In this document: positions 37,260 to 45,406 of the stretch, piece by piece | How positions within the stretch are numbered: the stretch's first letter is position 1 | How the letters are laid out: each line of letters opens with the position of its first letter | DNA from: Rhodanobacteraceae bacterium | GTDB lineage: Bacteria; Pseudomonadota; Gammaproteobacteria; Xanthomonadales; Rhodanobacteraceae | Direction: 5' to 3' | NCBI GenBank assembly: GCA_030167125.1 | Contig: CP126531.1 | Span: 2,319,001-2,383,000 of the forward strand | Length of the DNA stretch: 64,000 nt | Position numbers and translations under genes: made by a program | The notes under the pieces: generated by a model | Database searches by the model: none | What the model was told of the DNA's origin: nothing | The model's input: only the letters and a program-made list of their open reading frames with translations

Positions 37260-38312
37260 CTAGCGACACTGCCCGCGATGGCGCACTTGCTTTGGGACCT
37301 GCTGCTTTTCGAGAAGTTTCCTGGCGAGCGAGACAAAGTGCTCCCGCTCCGTCTGCGCCAGCGGCATCGCCAGCACAAACTGCTTGATCTCTTGGGCCAG
37401 TTCTGCCTGACCGGCCGCCTCAAAGGCGGCGGCCAACGTGTTCCATGCCCTGCGAATCTTCCGTTGCCGCTCATGGATAGCCTGTTCCCAAGGCGCTTCG
37501 GCTGCTTGATCCGTTCCTGCTGCAACCGTCTTGATTGCTTGCTGCAACTTCCATTGGGTTACACGCGAGCCCTTTCGCGCATCCAAGTGAAGGACCGCCT
37601 GTCGCTTGCTCTTCCGAACCACGCCGCGTGCTTGCCGCCGTGTGGCTTCAGCGATGACTCCTCGCTCGCGCAGTTCCAGTGCGAAAACCTCACGCCATGT
37701 CTGCAAGTCGTGCTTGCGCGGATTGAGCCACTGGCCGTGCTTCCCGCGCGTCTTCACCGTTAGATGGGCGTGGGGATTTTCCGGCCGTTTCGGATCCGAG
37801 TCCTGATTGTGGTGTGCGAGCAGGTACTCGTAATCCTGACCGAACGTCTTCTGTGCGAACGAACTTGCCGCATCAGCGACAGCTTTCGCGTCAGTGCCCG
37901 GTGGCATGGACAGGATCAAATTGATGGTGTCGCGCGCTCTGGCATTGCGGCCCCTGCAGCAATCTGCCCACCACTCTTCTGCCACGCTGCGGACATTCGT
38001 TGCGCCAAGGATCAGCTCGCCACTTTCGCGCTCGCCAAGGAGCTTGCCATTGCGGGTGATATAGGCCAAGTGTTCTTTCAGACTGCGAAGGCCACGGGCA
38101 CTGCCAGTGACTTTCACCATCACTTCCGGCCGGCGACGCGCAATCCGGCCGATCTGGCCCATCGCCGTTGCGATACGTGTCGCGCGATGAGCGCCCTTGA
38201 CCTGTGAGCCCTTCTTCGCCCGAACCGTTGTCTGAAAGATGAATCCCGCCGGACCAAGCGTCCGGTCTTCGACAAGATCACCCTTCCGCACGATGACCTC
38301 GGTGCGTGGCAC
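37260..38312 (-). CDS. Conjugative relaxase (VirD2/MobP-like)
   Basis: 350 residues. The relaxase domain has HLAYITRNGK (a tyrosine motif near residue 84) and the metal-binding histidine motif PHAHLTVKTRG (His 181, His 183). The C-terminal part is basic and helical (VVRKSKRQAVLHLDARKG..). It would nick the origin of transfer and stay bound to the DNA end for passage through VirD4 and the T4SS. Its start overlaps the mobC gene by 35 bases, so the two are co-transcribed leftward, convergent with the argonaute gene. Confidence 0.88.
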   Translation of the reverse strand: MPRTEVIVRKGDLVEDRTLGPAGFIFQTTVRAKKGSQVKGAHRATRIATAMGQIGRIARRRPEVMVKVTGSARGLRSLKEHLAYITRNGKLLGERESGELILGATNVRSVAEEWWADCCRGRNARARDTINLILSMPPGTDAKAVADAASSFAQKTFGQDYEYLLAHHNQDSDPKRPENPHAHLTVKTRGKHGQWLNPRKHDLQTWREVFALELRERGVIAEATRRQARGVVRKSKRQAVLHLDARKGSRVTQWKLQQAIKTVAAGTDQAAEAPWEQAIHERQRKIRRAWNTLAAAFEAAGQAELAQEIKQFVLAMPLAQTEREHFVSLARKLLEKQQVPKQVRHRGQCR

Positions 38313-38814
38313 GAGTCATGGTGGCCGTAATCGCACTTCGCAGCTGCTCCACACCACAACTGAGGCGCTCCAAATCAAGCCCTCCTTGCTCGAAGCGCCC
38401 GCTGCGATGGAGCACATGCAGCAACGCATTCAAGTTTCGGCCGATCGCGCCGAGCTCCCGGATCGCATCGCGCAACGCATCCAGTTCCGCATTCGCGAAC
38501 GGCACCGCTCCGACGATCCGATGCCGGATCTGGAGCACAATCCAGGCCGACGCCGAGTAGCCCTCCGGCTCGGCCAAGGCGCGAATGGCCTCCACCTCGG
38601 CGGGACGCAATCGCAACATGATTCGACTGCCATGGCCTCCCCGGCCCCCGCGTGTGTCCGATTTCCCCACAGCAGTAACACCGGCGCCATGCTGGGCGAC
38701 GACCGTCGCCACTATGCGCCGCAGCAGCATCGCAGCGCTGAGGCTTTCGCCTCGGGCCAAGGCGTGAAAGCGGGCTGTCATTTCCTCACTGCAGCGGGTT
38801 TTCAAGATCGGCAT
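38278..38814 (-). CDS. mobC: MobC-like relaxosome accessory protein
   Basis: 178 residues from the ATG at 38814 (GAGAG upstream); a GTG 42 bases earlier is possible. An N-terminal region (MPILKTRCSEEMTARFHALARGESLSAAMLLRRI) and a ribbon-helix-helix-like centre (IMLRLRPAEVEAIRALAEPEGYSASAWIVLQI) precede the MobC signature AIRELGAIGRNLNALLH. Such proteins bind near oriT and help the relaxase open the DNA. Confidence 0.85.
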   Translation of the reverse strand: MPILKTRCSEEMTARFHALARGESLSAAMLLRRIVATVVAQHGAGVTAVGKSDTRGGRGGHGSRIMLRLRPAEVEAIRALAEPEGYSASAWIVLQIRHRIVGAVPFANAELDALRDAIRELGAIGRNLNALLHVLHRSGRFEQGGLDLERLSCGVEQLRSAITATMTRATHRGHRAEG

Positions 38815-38904
38815 AAGCGGCTCTCGAGGAGGAATGAATGGCAAGGGAGGGTCCACTTGCTACCGACAAACCTATCCTGCACTAGCTCGTTCCTCCTCGA
38901 AATG

Positions 38905-38922
38905 TGTTCAGCCGGCTGAACA
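38905..38922. promoter_or_regulatory. 18-bp perfect palindrome upstream of mobC (operator or oriT candidate)
   Basis: TGTTCAGCCGGCTGAACA lies in the 140-base gap between parB and mobC, about 90 bases before the mobC start. It may be an operator for a KorA/KorB-like control protein, a ParB site, or part of the origin of transfer, which normally sits just upstream of mobC in such clusters. Confidence 0.6.
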
Positions 38923-38954
38923 TCGAGACTTTTCGCACGGATGCGACCAGGCAC

Positions 38955-39929
38955 TCAAATACACTCGATGGATTGCAGCCTGAGTGTTTCGATCGGAGCG
39001 AAGCAGGTGCTGCCGTCGTCACCCTCCAACTTCACCGAAAGGACGCCATCGAGCTCCCGCTGCTGGAAGTAATCTATGCGCCAATCTGTATCGCCGTAAC
39101 GGACCCGGATGCGAACTACCGGCCGCGCGATCGACTTGAGGTTGGGTGCACCATCGGATGATGCACGCTGAGCATTGGCTGCGCCTGCAGCGATTCGAGT
39201 GCATGATCTTTGCGACCCGCCGCGCCTGTCTTCATCTCGGGATTCTCGCGAACATGCGACAGCCGTCGGTTGTTTAGATTGATGCGGCGGTACCCCTTCT
39301 CTGGCCTTTTCAATCATCGACCGGCTTATCTGCGTCGAACCGCTCAAGAGTTGCGCTGCAGCCATCGGCGCATCTTCCAGCAAACGGTTCAGGTGCCCCA
39401 AGGCGGTGATCCCCGTGATGCGTCCTTCGCGCAACACCGTCACGAGACTGTCGGGCATCTTGTCGACGGCCGTGAACGCAGCCACCCACGCTCTGCTTTT
39501 CCCGAGCGCTCGGGCCAAGTCGGCTTGAGCCGTGCCGGCGGCAAGTTCGCCGGCAATGACGCGATAGATGTCCCACGCGCCCAGGTCTTCGCGTTGGATG
39601 TTCTCGACCAGTTGCGCCCGAGCACCAAGATCGTCGCGCACGATGACATCGACCTTCTCCCAGCCGAGCTGACGCGCGGCGCGCCAGCGTCGTTCCCCCG
39701 AGATCAGCAGGTAACCGTCATCCTGGGTCCGCACTACCGGCGGCTGGATCATGCCGATCGATTCTATGCTCTGCGCGAGCTCGGCGAGGGAGACCTCGTC
39801 AAAGCGCTTGCGCGGCTGGTTCGGATCGGGCTGGATCGCATCGACCTTGACCTTGCGGATACCGTTGCCCGTATCCTGCCCCCTGATCAGGGCACTGATG
39901 TCGCTCAGCGAAGAAAGGTCAAGCCCCAT
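38955..39929 (-). CDS. parB: ParB/KorB-family partition protein
   Basis: 324 residues. The ParB N-terminal nuclease/CTPase-like domain shows IQPDPNQPRKRFDEVSLAELAQSI, IQPPVVRTQDDGYLLISGERRWRAA and LVENIQREDLGAWD; the central helix-turn-helix is AQADLARALGKSRAWVAAF. The C-terminal 60 residues (RPVVRIRVRYGDTDWRIDYFQQ) resemble a KorB-type SH3-like dimerisation domain. It overlaps parA by 11 bases. It would stabilise the excised or replicating circular form and may also repress transfer genes. Confidence 0.92.
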   Translation of the reverse strand: MGLDLSSLSDISALIRGQDTGNGIRKVKVDAIQPDPNQPRKRFDEVSLAELAQSIESIGMIQPPVVRTQDDGYLLISGERRWRAARQLGWEKVDVIVRDDLGARAQLVENIQREDLGAWDIYRVIAGELAAGTAQADLARALGKSRAWVAAFTAVDKMPDSLVTVLREGRITGITALGHLNRLLEDAPMAAAQLLSGSTQISRSMIEKAREGVPPHQSKQPTAVACSRESRDEDRRGGSQRSCTRIAAGAANAQRASSDGAPNLKSIARPVVRIRVRYGDTDWRIDYFQQRELDGVLSVKLEGDDGSTCFAPIETLRLQSIECI

Positions 39930-40686
39930 GCGGAAGTCCTCCCATTTTTTCGAAGATGTGCGCGAGCACGGCCTTCATCTCCCGGCCTGCATCGCGTGCG
40001 GATGTCTTGCGGATGGCCCAGACCGGCTTCTTCGCAGTCGCCGACTCGCCGGTGCTGGTTCGCTGCGTGATCACCTTGCGCACAACCAGGTCGGAATGGC
40101 TCTTGAGTAGATCGATCAAGTTGGCCTTTTGCGCCGGACTGTGCGGATTCACCCGGCTGGGCAACATCCCCAGGAACTGCAGACCCGGATTCAACTTCTG
40201 GCGGATGCCGTAGAGGGTCTTCAGCATGGAAGCGATACCGTCGGTGCTATAGGCCTCAAGCTCGATCGGCGAAATGACGTAGTTCGCCGCGGTAACAGCC
40301 GCCACCATGCGCAGGCCCAATGCCGGCGCGGTGTCGATCAGACAAAGATCAAATTGCGCGGAGTCCGCGAGATGACGCACCTGATCGACGAAGGTTCGGG
40401 TCGCGTCCAAGTTGGCGCGGTCGACATTGAGCAGGGCACTGTCGGCGCCGATCAAGGTAATGCGGTTCTGAGGCTTCTCTTTCAGACCGATTGAGTGGGG
40501 CCCGAACAGTCCGGACGCGACGATATCGCTCGCGAACGCTTCCAGACTGCTGGTGGTGTTGCCTTGTGGATCCAGATCAATGACCAGAACGCGGTTTCCG
40601 GCCTCGGCCGCGTAGTGCGCCATGTGCACCAAGAGCGTGGTCTTGCCCACGCCACCTTTCTGATTGGCAACGACAAGTGTCTTCAT
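39919..40686 (-). CDS. parA: ParA-family partition ATPase
   Basis: 255 residues with the deviant Walker A NQKGGVGKTTLLVH near residue 8, VIDLDPQGNTTSSL (A' motif) and the Walker B LCLIDTAPALG. It belongs to the small ParA/Soj type without an N-terminal regulatory extension. It works with the overlapping parB. Confidence 0.95.
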   Translation of the reverse strand: MKTLVVANQKGGVGKTTLLVHMAHYAAEAGNRVLVIDLDPQGNTTSSLEAFASDIVASGLFGPHSIGLKEKPQNRITLIGADSALLNVDRANLDATRTFVDQVRHLADSAQFDLCLIDTAPALGLRMVAAVTAANYVISPIELEAYSTDGIASMLKTLYGIRQKLNPGLQFLGMLPSRVNPHSPAQKANLIDLLKSHSDLVVRKVITQRTSTGESATAKKPVWAIRKTSARDAGREMKAVLAHIFEKMGGLPHGA

Positions 40687-40703
40687 GATGATCTCCAGCC
40701 GTC

Positions 40704-40739
40704 ACCGACACCGCCGCAACAGCGTGCGGCGGTGTCGGT
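40704..40739 (-). repeat. 15-bp perfect inverted repeat upstream of parA
   Basis: ACCGACACCGCCGCA (40704-40718) and TGCGGCGGTGTCGGT (40725-40739) are separated by six bases, between the stop of the small upstream gene and the parA start. It could be a terminator/attenuator controlling parA expression, an RNA-processing hairpin, or a partition-protein site. No T-run is present. Confidence 0.65.
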
Positions 40740-40755
40740 CAGCGGCTACGGCTGG

Positions 40756-41064
40756 TTATTGGGACGAGCTTTTCTTGCGCTTGGGCTCGACCACGATCAA
40801 TGACCCTTGTACGGGCCACTCGCCCGTCAGGCTCGCCAAGGTCTCGAATGCCGCGTTCTCGGCCGCATACCAGGCACTCACCGCCAGCACCTGCGGCATG
40901 ATCTCCGCGACCTCCGCGTCGTCCTCAAGCTCGTTGAGCTCAATGGTTGCCGCGAAGGCTTCCTCGACCGTCACCCGGCGCTTCTCCAGCTCCTCCGCCG
41001 CGGCTTGTGTCGCGGCGGCAATTTGTTCGTCAGTTCCTGGCACGTACCAAAGCGAAAGTTTCAC
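40756..41064 (-). CDS. Small acidic hypothetical protein upstream of parA
   Basis: 102 residues if started at the GTG at 41064, which follows GGAGAGC; a longer frame exists but begins with an unlikely sequence. The protein is helical and acidic (AAAEELEKRRVTVEEAFAATIELNELEDDAEVAEIMP) and ends in basic PKRKKSSSQ. No known domain. It is the first gene of a probable leftward par operon. Confidence 0.6.
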   Translation of the reverse strand: MKLSLWYVPGTDEQIAAATQAAAEELEKRRVTVEEAFAATIELNELEDDAEVAEIMPQVLAVSAWYAAENAAFETLASLTGEWPVQGSLIVVEPKRKKSSSQ

Positions 41065-41191
41065 GGGCTCTCCTTCTGCCACAGCGCAGCACGTTACCGC
41101 ATGAGCGCGCAGGTGCAAGCAAGTATCGATGGAATAGTTCAGGCCGCTGTCGGGGTTCCCGACCGGATTTCATGACGATGGATCGGGGGAC

Positions 41192-41422
41192 TCAAGCCGC
41201 CGACATCGCATCGCGCTGCGCGATGCGTTCCGCAATCCAGCATTCGATCTCTATCGAACTCCAGGCACTGGCGCGCTCACCTATCTTGATCGGTGCCGGG
41301 AAAGTCCCGATGGCGATGCGGCGATAGAGTTCGGAGCGGCTCAAGCCCGTGCTGGCCTTGACTTGTGGAAGACGGAGCAAAACGGGGTGGGCAGACGGCG
41401 CCGGGATAGTGTCGGGGTTCAT
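41192..41422 (-). CDS. AlpA-family transcriptional regulator
   Basis: 76 residues. The AlpA/MerR-like helix-turn-helix fold is visible: LLRLPQVKASTGLSRSELYRRIAIGTFPAPIKIGERASAWSS is spread over residues 14-56, ending with the WIAERI helix. Such small regulators (AlpA, Cox-like) commonly control integrase or excision functions in P4-like islands and ICEs; here the integrase is about 1.6 kb away. Confidence 0.9.
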   Translation of the reverse strand: MNPDTIPAPSAHPVLLRLPQVKASTGLSRSELYRRIAIGTFPAPIKIGERASAWSSIEIECWIAERIAQRDAMSAA

Positions 41423-41564
41423 CGCGTGGTCCTTGTGCGCGCACGCTGAATTGCGTGGGCGGCCTTTGAACGAGGCGATGCCTACTATCTACATCTGCGC
41501 GCGAGATTCATCACTTGAACCGGCACGATGCATACGCAACCTGCACGATATATACGCTACCGGC

Positions 41565-42065
41565 TCACGGCATACTTTTGGCGCTCGACGTGGCTTGTCT
41601 GGACCAGGTCGTCACCCAGCGCTGGACGGTCATGGGGCTTTCGATGACGGTGAATTTGCCGACGATGTGGCGCGCGAATGCAGCCGCGGATTTGTGCACC
41701 GTTCGTCCTGCACGCCATTCTTGCCAGAGTTTGAATGTCTCGCGCATGGCGGCTTGCTTCGGATCGTTGGCAAGTTTGATCGACACGGCAGCCTTGGCCT
41801 TTTCGAGCGTCTGCGCGCGACGTGCCACGTGGATCAATACCGCGACAGCCTCCGGGCTAAGCGGGCGCTCGCGGCAATAGGCCACCGCCTCGTCCATGTC
41901 AGCACCGCGCAAATGCTCGAACACCTGCTCGGCTTCCTTCTTCGCCGCCAGGAAGCGTGCAACCAGCGGCTTGAAGGATTCAGCCGCCTGCGTAATGTGG
42001 GGGTAACGTTCGGGATGCTCGCGCAATTCCCGCACCGTGATTCGCTTCTTGACAGTCGTCGGCAT
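41565..42065 (-). CDS. Hypothetical protein, helical and basic
   Basis: 166 residues from MPTTVKKRITVRELREHPERYP; a start 24 bases earlier is possible. The sequence is almost entirely helical and charged (RFLAAKKEAEQVFEHLRGADMDEAVAYC.., FKLWQEWRAGRTVHKSAAAFARHIVGKF). The end resembles a helix-turn-helix (SAAAFARHIV..SPMTVQRWV), suggesting nucleic-acid binding. Family not recognised. Confidence 0.6.
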   Translation of the reverse strand: MPTTVKKRITVRELREHPERYPHITQAAESFKPLVARFLAAKKEAEQVFEHLRGADMDEAVAYCRERPLSPEAVAVLIHVARRAQTLEKAKAAVSIKLANDPKQAAMRETFKLWQEWRAGRTVHKSAAAFARHIVGKFTVIESPMTVQRWVTTWSRQATSSAKSMP

Positions 42066-42130
42066 CGGACGCTTCCCTGCACTCTTCAAAGTTGGTCAGC
42101 GCACGGCGGCGACGCCCGCGTGAAGACTCG

Positions 42131-42655
42131 TCAGCTAACGAGCTGGTTGAGTTGCCGAGCCTTCCTTGCCGGAAGCCGACGCGTTTCTTTGGCGAGATTG
42201 ACCTGCAAGGCTATCCTCGATACTTCCAGCGTACTCCGCTCCAGCGCATAGCCGCCTTTGGCATCCAGCCAAGTCAATACCTCCGCAAGATGCCAGATCG
42301 AGGCGCTGCCCTCGTGCACCGGCGCTGGAAAGCTGCCGGTGTGGGCAAGCATGAGCTTGCGTATGTTCTGACGCGATACCCCAACGACCTCTGCCACATC
42401 GGTAAGCCCGACGAAGTCCGGCGTCATCTCGATCAATCGCGCGGACGGAACAGTGCGCTTGACGTCAGCCAGCGCACGGCGCACGGCGGCTTGGGCGCTG
42501 TCGCCCGTGCGAGTGAACTCCAACGCCAACCGGCCTGGCTGCCCGATGCCCACCAGCGCATCGTCGCAACCAGCGTCGCCCAGACGTTCCACCAAGGCGT
42601 CCGGATCGCTGTCTTGCTCGGCGAGCTGGTATTTCAGTGTGAAGGTGTATTCCAT
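42131..42655 (-). CDS. Helix-turn-helix protein, antitoxin-like partner of the next gene
   Basis: 174 residues from the ATG at 42655, two bases after the stop of the upstream gene. The N-terminal 70 residues (MEYTFTLKYQLAEQDSDP..) form an alpha/beta domain like those of HicB-type antitoxins; a helix-turn-helix follows (LTDVAEVVGVSRQNIRKLM). A toxin-first, antitoxin-second order with an autoregulated promoter would fit HicAB-like systems. The family is not recognised with certainty; the antitoxin call is an inference. Confidence 0.6.
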   Translation of the reverse strand: MEYTFTLKYQLAEQDSDPDALVERLGDAGCDDALVGIGQPGRLALEFTRTGDSAQAAVRRALADVKRTVPSARLIEMTPDFVGLTDVAEVVGVSRQNIRKLMLAHTGSFPAPVHEGSASIWHLAEVLTWLDAKGGYALERSTLEVSRIALQVNLAKETRRLPARKARQLNQLVS

Positions 42656-42657
42656 GG

Positions 42658-42933
42658 TTAATCCTCTGCTATCGAGTCGGCATCGCGCAGCCGCTTGCGA
42701 TTCGTGCAGTTGTCCACGACCCGCCGTAATGCGCGGGCGTGATTGCCGGGGTTCTTGGGCGTGCTCCACACGCTGGTGATGCAGAACTCACCGCAACGGC
42801 ACTCGTGATCGTTGTAGGGGCAGTAAATCTTGCCCCAAGCATGGCTGCCTCCGACCTTGACACGCCAACCTTCGGCTTCCGCGTGCTTGATTGCTTCTTC
42901 GATTTCTCTCTTCGGATGCGGAGGACGGGCCAT
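42658..42933 (-). CDS. Small HicA-like protein, possible toxin
   Basis: 91 residues beginning MARPPHPKREIEEAIKHAEAEGWRVKVGGSHAWG: a helix, then GW..(V/K)..GSH, which resembles the dsRNA-binding-like fold of HicA mRNA-interferase toxins with its catalytic His. A Cys group follows (YCPYNDHECRCGEFC), which HicA lacks, so this is a variant or a separate family. Translationally linked to the helix-turn-helix gene downstream. Toxicity is not shown. Confidence 0.6.
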   Translation of the reverse strand: MARPPHPKREIEEAIKHAEAEGWRVKVGGSHAWGKIYCPYNDHECRCGEFCITSVWSTPKNPGNHARALRRVVDNCTNRKRLRDADSIAED

Positions 42934-42944
42934 TCAGCAATTCC

Positions 42945-42982
42945 AGTATGGGTTCGGATAATAAGGTTGTCAAGTGACAACC
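42945..42982 (-). promoter_or_regulatory. Promoter with overlapping operator for the HicA-like/HTH pair
   Basis: Reading leftward, TTGACA (42968-42973) and CATACT (42945-42950) are 17 bp apart, close to consensus. The -35 lies inside an 18-bp dyad, GGTTGTCAAGTGACAACC (42965-42982), symmetric except for the central two bases. A protein bound there would block polymerase, the usual arrangement for autorepressed toxin-antitoxin operons. The first gene starts 12 bases after the -10. Confidence 0.8.
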
Positions 42983-43018
42983 ACGGCTGACTTGCATCAG
43001 CACCCTACGACAGCAGGA

Positions 43019-44299
43019 CTAATGGGTTCGAACTCGAGCAGACTTGCGTTGGATCGGTACGACCTTGCCCACATCGCCAGATTCAAGTTCCGTCAGCAGA
43101 TCAGCCCATGCCTGCAAGGCCACCTTGCGTTCCTGAAAGTAATCGTGGCGATTGTAGACACCTTCGACACCTTTGATTTTGTGATTCAGGCAGCGCTCCG
43201 CAACATGCGGAAAAGTTCCGAGCGCTTCCAGGTGCGTGCGCGCAGTACGCCTGAAATCGTGGATGGCAAAAGGCTCGCTACCGCCCATCAGGGGCCGGAT
43301 ACTCTTGGCCATCGCAGCGTTGAGGGTGTTCGGGTCGATATGAGGAAACATGCGCGTCTGGATCTTGCGCGCTGGCAACAGCCATACACTGCCTCCCGCC
43401 AGTCGCACCAGTTCGCCCAGCAAGGCGACCGCTTGGCGTGGCAACGGGATATCGATGGCGGCGCCGGTCTTTGTACGCTCGGCTGGCAGGTGCCAGACGG
43501 CGGCATCGAGATCAAATTCGGCGATCCGCGCCGTGACCAACTCCGATTTGCGGACCGCAAGCATCAGCAGCAACTTCACCGTCAGGGAATTTTCATGCGT
43601 CCAACCCTTGGCGTTCTTCAGGGCAGTCAATAGCTGCACCAGTTCGGTACGCGTCAACCACCGCGTGCGGGCTTCTTCCTTACCCCCCGCATCGGACGGA
43701 TCGAAGGCCGCGGCAGGATTGTTCAGCACCATCTCGCGTTTGAGCGCGTAGTCAAACATCCGCTTTACCCAACGCAAGACGTCGTTCGCCATGGTCGGCG
43801 CACCGCGCGCGACAATGCCTTTCAGCATTGCGTCAATGTGCGTGGGACGAACTTCGCCAACGGGCATCCTGCCGATGGCCGGCTTGATGTCCCGCTCGAT
43901 TCGGCTACGCACGATATTGGGGTGTTTCCAATGGCCGAGGATGCGGGCCGCGAAGTATTCATCGGCCAACATGGCCATGGTCACCACTGACCGCTCCGCC
44001 TCGATCTTTGCGACGGCCACACGCTGGCGCTCCTTTTTCTGTGCCGCCACGTCGAAGCCCAGCACCACACGTGCCCGCATTTCCTTGGCGGTCTTGCGCG
44101 CGTCAGCAAGCGATAGATCACGATAGCTGCCTAGCTGCAGCACCCTTGCCTTCCCAGCGAACTGGTAGCGGAACAGCCAGCGCGGTGCGCCGTCCCTTTC
44201 CCGGTAACGCAGGGACAACCCATCGCCATCGCTACGCCCCTCAAACAATTCACCCGCCTTGATCCAGTTGCGGATGGCCACATCGGTCAGCTTGCCCAT
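43019..44299 (-). CDS. int: Tyrosine-type site-specific integrase (P4-like)
   Basis: 426 residues: N-terminal arm-binding domain (GLSLRYRERDGAPRWLFRYQFAGK), a core-binding domain and a catalytic domain with Arg 250 (AVRKSEL), Lys 277 (RTKTG), His 347 and Arg 350 (HDFRR), His 373 (LNHK) and Tyr 382 (VYNRHDY). The full catalytic set is intact, so the protein should be active. It is the last element gene before the chromosome, reading away from yicC, and would integrate and excise the ICE. Confidence 0.95.
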   Translation of the reverse strand: MGKLTDVAIRNWIKAGELFEGRSDGDGLSLRYRERDGAPRWLFRYQFAGKARVLQLGSYRDLSLADARKTAKEMRARVVLGFDVAAQKKERQRVAVAKIEAERSVVTMAMLADEYFAARILGHWKHPNIVRSRIERDIKPAIGRMPVGEVRPTHIDAMLKGIVARGAPTMANDVLRWVKRMFDYALKREMVLNNPAAAFDPSDAGGKEEARTRWLTRTELVQLLTALKNAKGWTHENSLTVKLLLMLAVRKSELVTARIAEFDLDAAVWHLPAERTKTGAAIDIPLPRQAVALLGELVRLAGGSVWLLPARKIQTRMFPHIDPNTLNAAMAKSIRPLMGGSEPFAIHDFRRTARTHLEALGTFPHVAERCLNHKIKGVEGVYNRHDYFQERKVALQAWADLLTELESGDVGKVVPIQRKSARVRTH

Positions 44300-44312
44300 G
44301 AACGATCCTTAT

Positions 44313-44366
44313 GTTGTACCCACAAAGTACCATGCTTTTTGCCTGTGGGTACAACCATGGGTACAA
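44313..44366. repeat. Inverted and direct GGGTACAA repeats before the integrase gene
   Basis: GTTGTACCCACA (44313-44324) and TGTGGGTACAAC (44344-44355) form a perfect 12-bp inverted repeat, and a third GGGTACAA half-site lies at 44359-44366. The group sits within 70 bases upstream of the integrase start. Integrase arm-type sites or an operator controlling int are the natural readings. Confidence 0.65.
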
Positions 44367-44500
44367 ACTTTTTAACGGATTTTGCAGGATTCGGCAAGAC
44401 GACACGAGAGCACAGAAAGTGCCTAAATGTAGATACGATGCGGGTTTTGAGACTTTATGGGATGTCGCTGGACATCATTCTAAGTTCTGCACCTGTTCGC
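44367..44500. other. Probable ICE-chromosome junction at the 3' end of yicC
   Basis: Between the integrase-side repeats and the last codons of yicC the sequence passes from relatively AT-rich element DNA to chromosome. yicC is complete to its stop (ending EQVQNLE), as expected when an element recombines within the 3' end of a gene and restores it. The second attachment copy is not found in this window, so the core cannot be delimited. Confidence 0.45.
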
Positions 44501-45335
44501 GCATCTGCTCGATCAGCACTTTCAGGTCGACGGCAGCGCGCGTGGCGCGCGGATCGACGGATTTCGAGGCGAGCGTGTTGGCTTCGCGGTTGAATTCCTG
44601 CATCAGGAAATCCAGCCGGCGGCCGACGGGTTCGTCCAGCGCGAGGATGCGCCGCGCTTCGCCCACGTGCGCGTCGAGGCGGTCGAGTTCCTCGTCCACG
44701 TCGATGCGCGACAGTTGCAGCACCAGTTCCTGTTCGAGGCGGCCGGGATCGGCGGCGTTCGCCAACTCGGCCAACTTCGCGTCCAGCTTCACGCGCAAGG
44801 CCGCGCGAATGTCGGGCAGCATCGCGCGCACTTCGCCGACGATGCGCTCGATGCCATCCAGCCGCTCGCGCAGCGCCAGCGCCAGTTTGGCGCCCTCGCG
44901 CTCGCGGCCGGCGATGAATTCATCCAGCGTGCGTTCCAGCAATCCTTCAGCGGCCTGGGACAAGCCTTCCTGGTCGAGTTCCGGTTTCACCAGCAGGCCG
45001 GGCCAGTCGAGCAGTGCCGCGAAATCGGTGGCGAGTTGCGGGAAGTTGTCCTTCAACGCGCCCGCGACGGTCGCGAGTTGCGTGGCGGTGCGCTCGTCCA
45101 GCAGCAAGTCCGATGCGGCCGCGGGCGGACGGTAGCGGAACGTCGCATCCACCTTGCCGCGCGACAGGCGCGCCGCGATGCGCTCGCGCAATCTGGGTTC
45201 CAGCGTGCGCAATTCGTCGGGCAAGCGCACGCCGGTTTCGAGGAAGCGCGAATTCACCGCGCGCACTTCGCACGCCAGCCATCCCTGCGGCGTCGATTCT
45301 TCCGTGTTCGCGTAGGCGGTCATGCTGCGGATCAT
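44475..45335 (-). CDS. yicC: YicC family endoribonuclease
   Basis: 286 residues from the ATG at 45335 ([10 protein letters not shown], the typical YicC start). Conserved blocks include [11 protein letters not shown] near the N-terminus, [16 protein letters not shown] and the C-terminal [22 protein letters not shown] and [17 protein letters not shown]. YicC/YloC proteins are single-strand RNA endonucleases; in gammaproteobacteria the gene commonly neighbours rph and gmk. rph is divergent here; gmk, expected downstream, is not seen, consistent with element insertion at its 3' end. Confidence 0.95.
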   Translation of the reverse strand: MIRSMTAYANTEESTPQGWLACEVRAVNSRFLETGVRLPDELRTLEPRLRERIAARLSRGKVDATFRYRPPAAASDLLLDERTATQLATVAGALKDNFPQLATDFAALLDWPGLLVKPELDQEGLSQAAEGLLERTLDEFIAGREREGAKLALALRERLDGIERIVGEVRAMLPDIRAALRVKLDAKLAELANAADPGRLEQELVLQLSRIDVDEELDRLDAHVGEARRILALDEPVGRRLDFLMQEFNREANTLASKSVDPRATRAAVDLKVLIEQMREQVQNLE

Positions 45336-45406
45336 GCAGGCGTTCCGGGATCGTCGTGACAAGCCGCGATGGTAAACTGTCACGCTGCCAGCGGATACCT
45401 TTGCCG

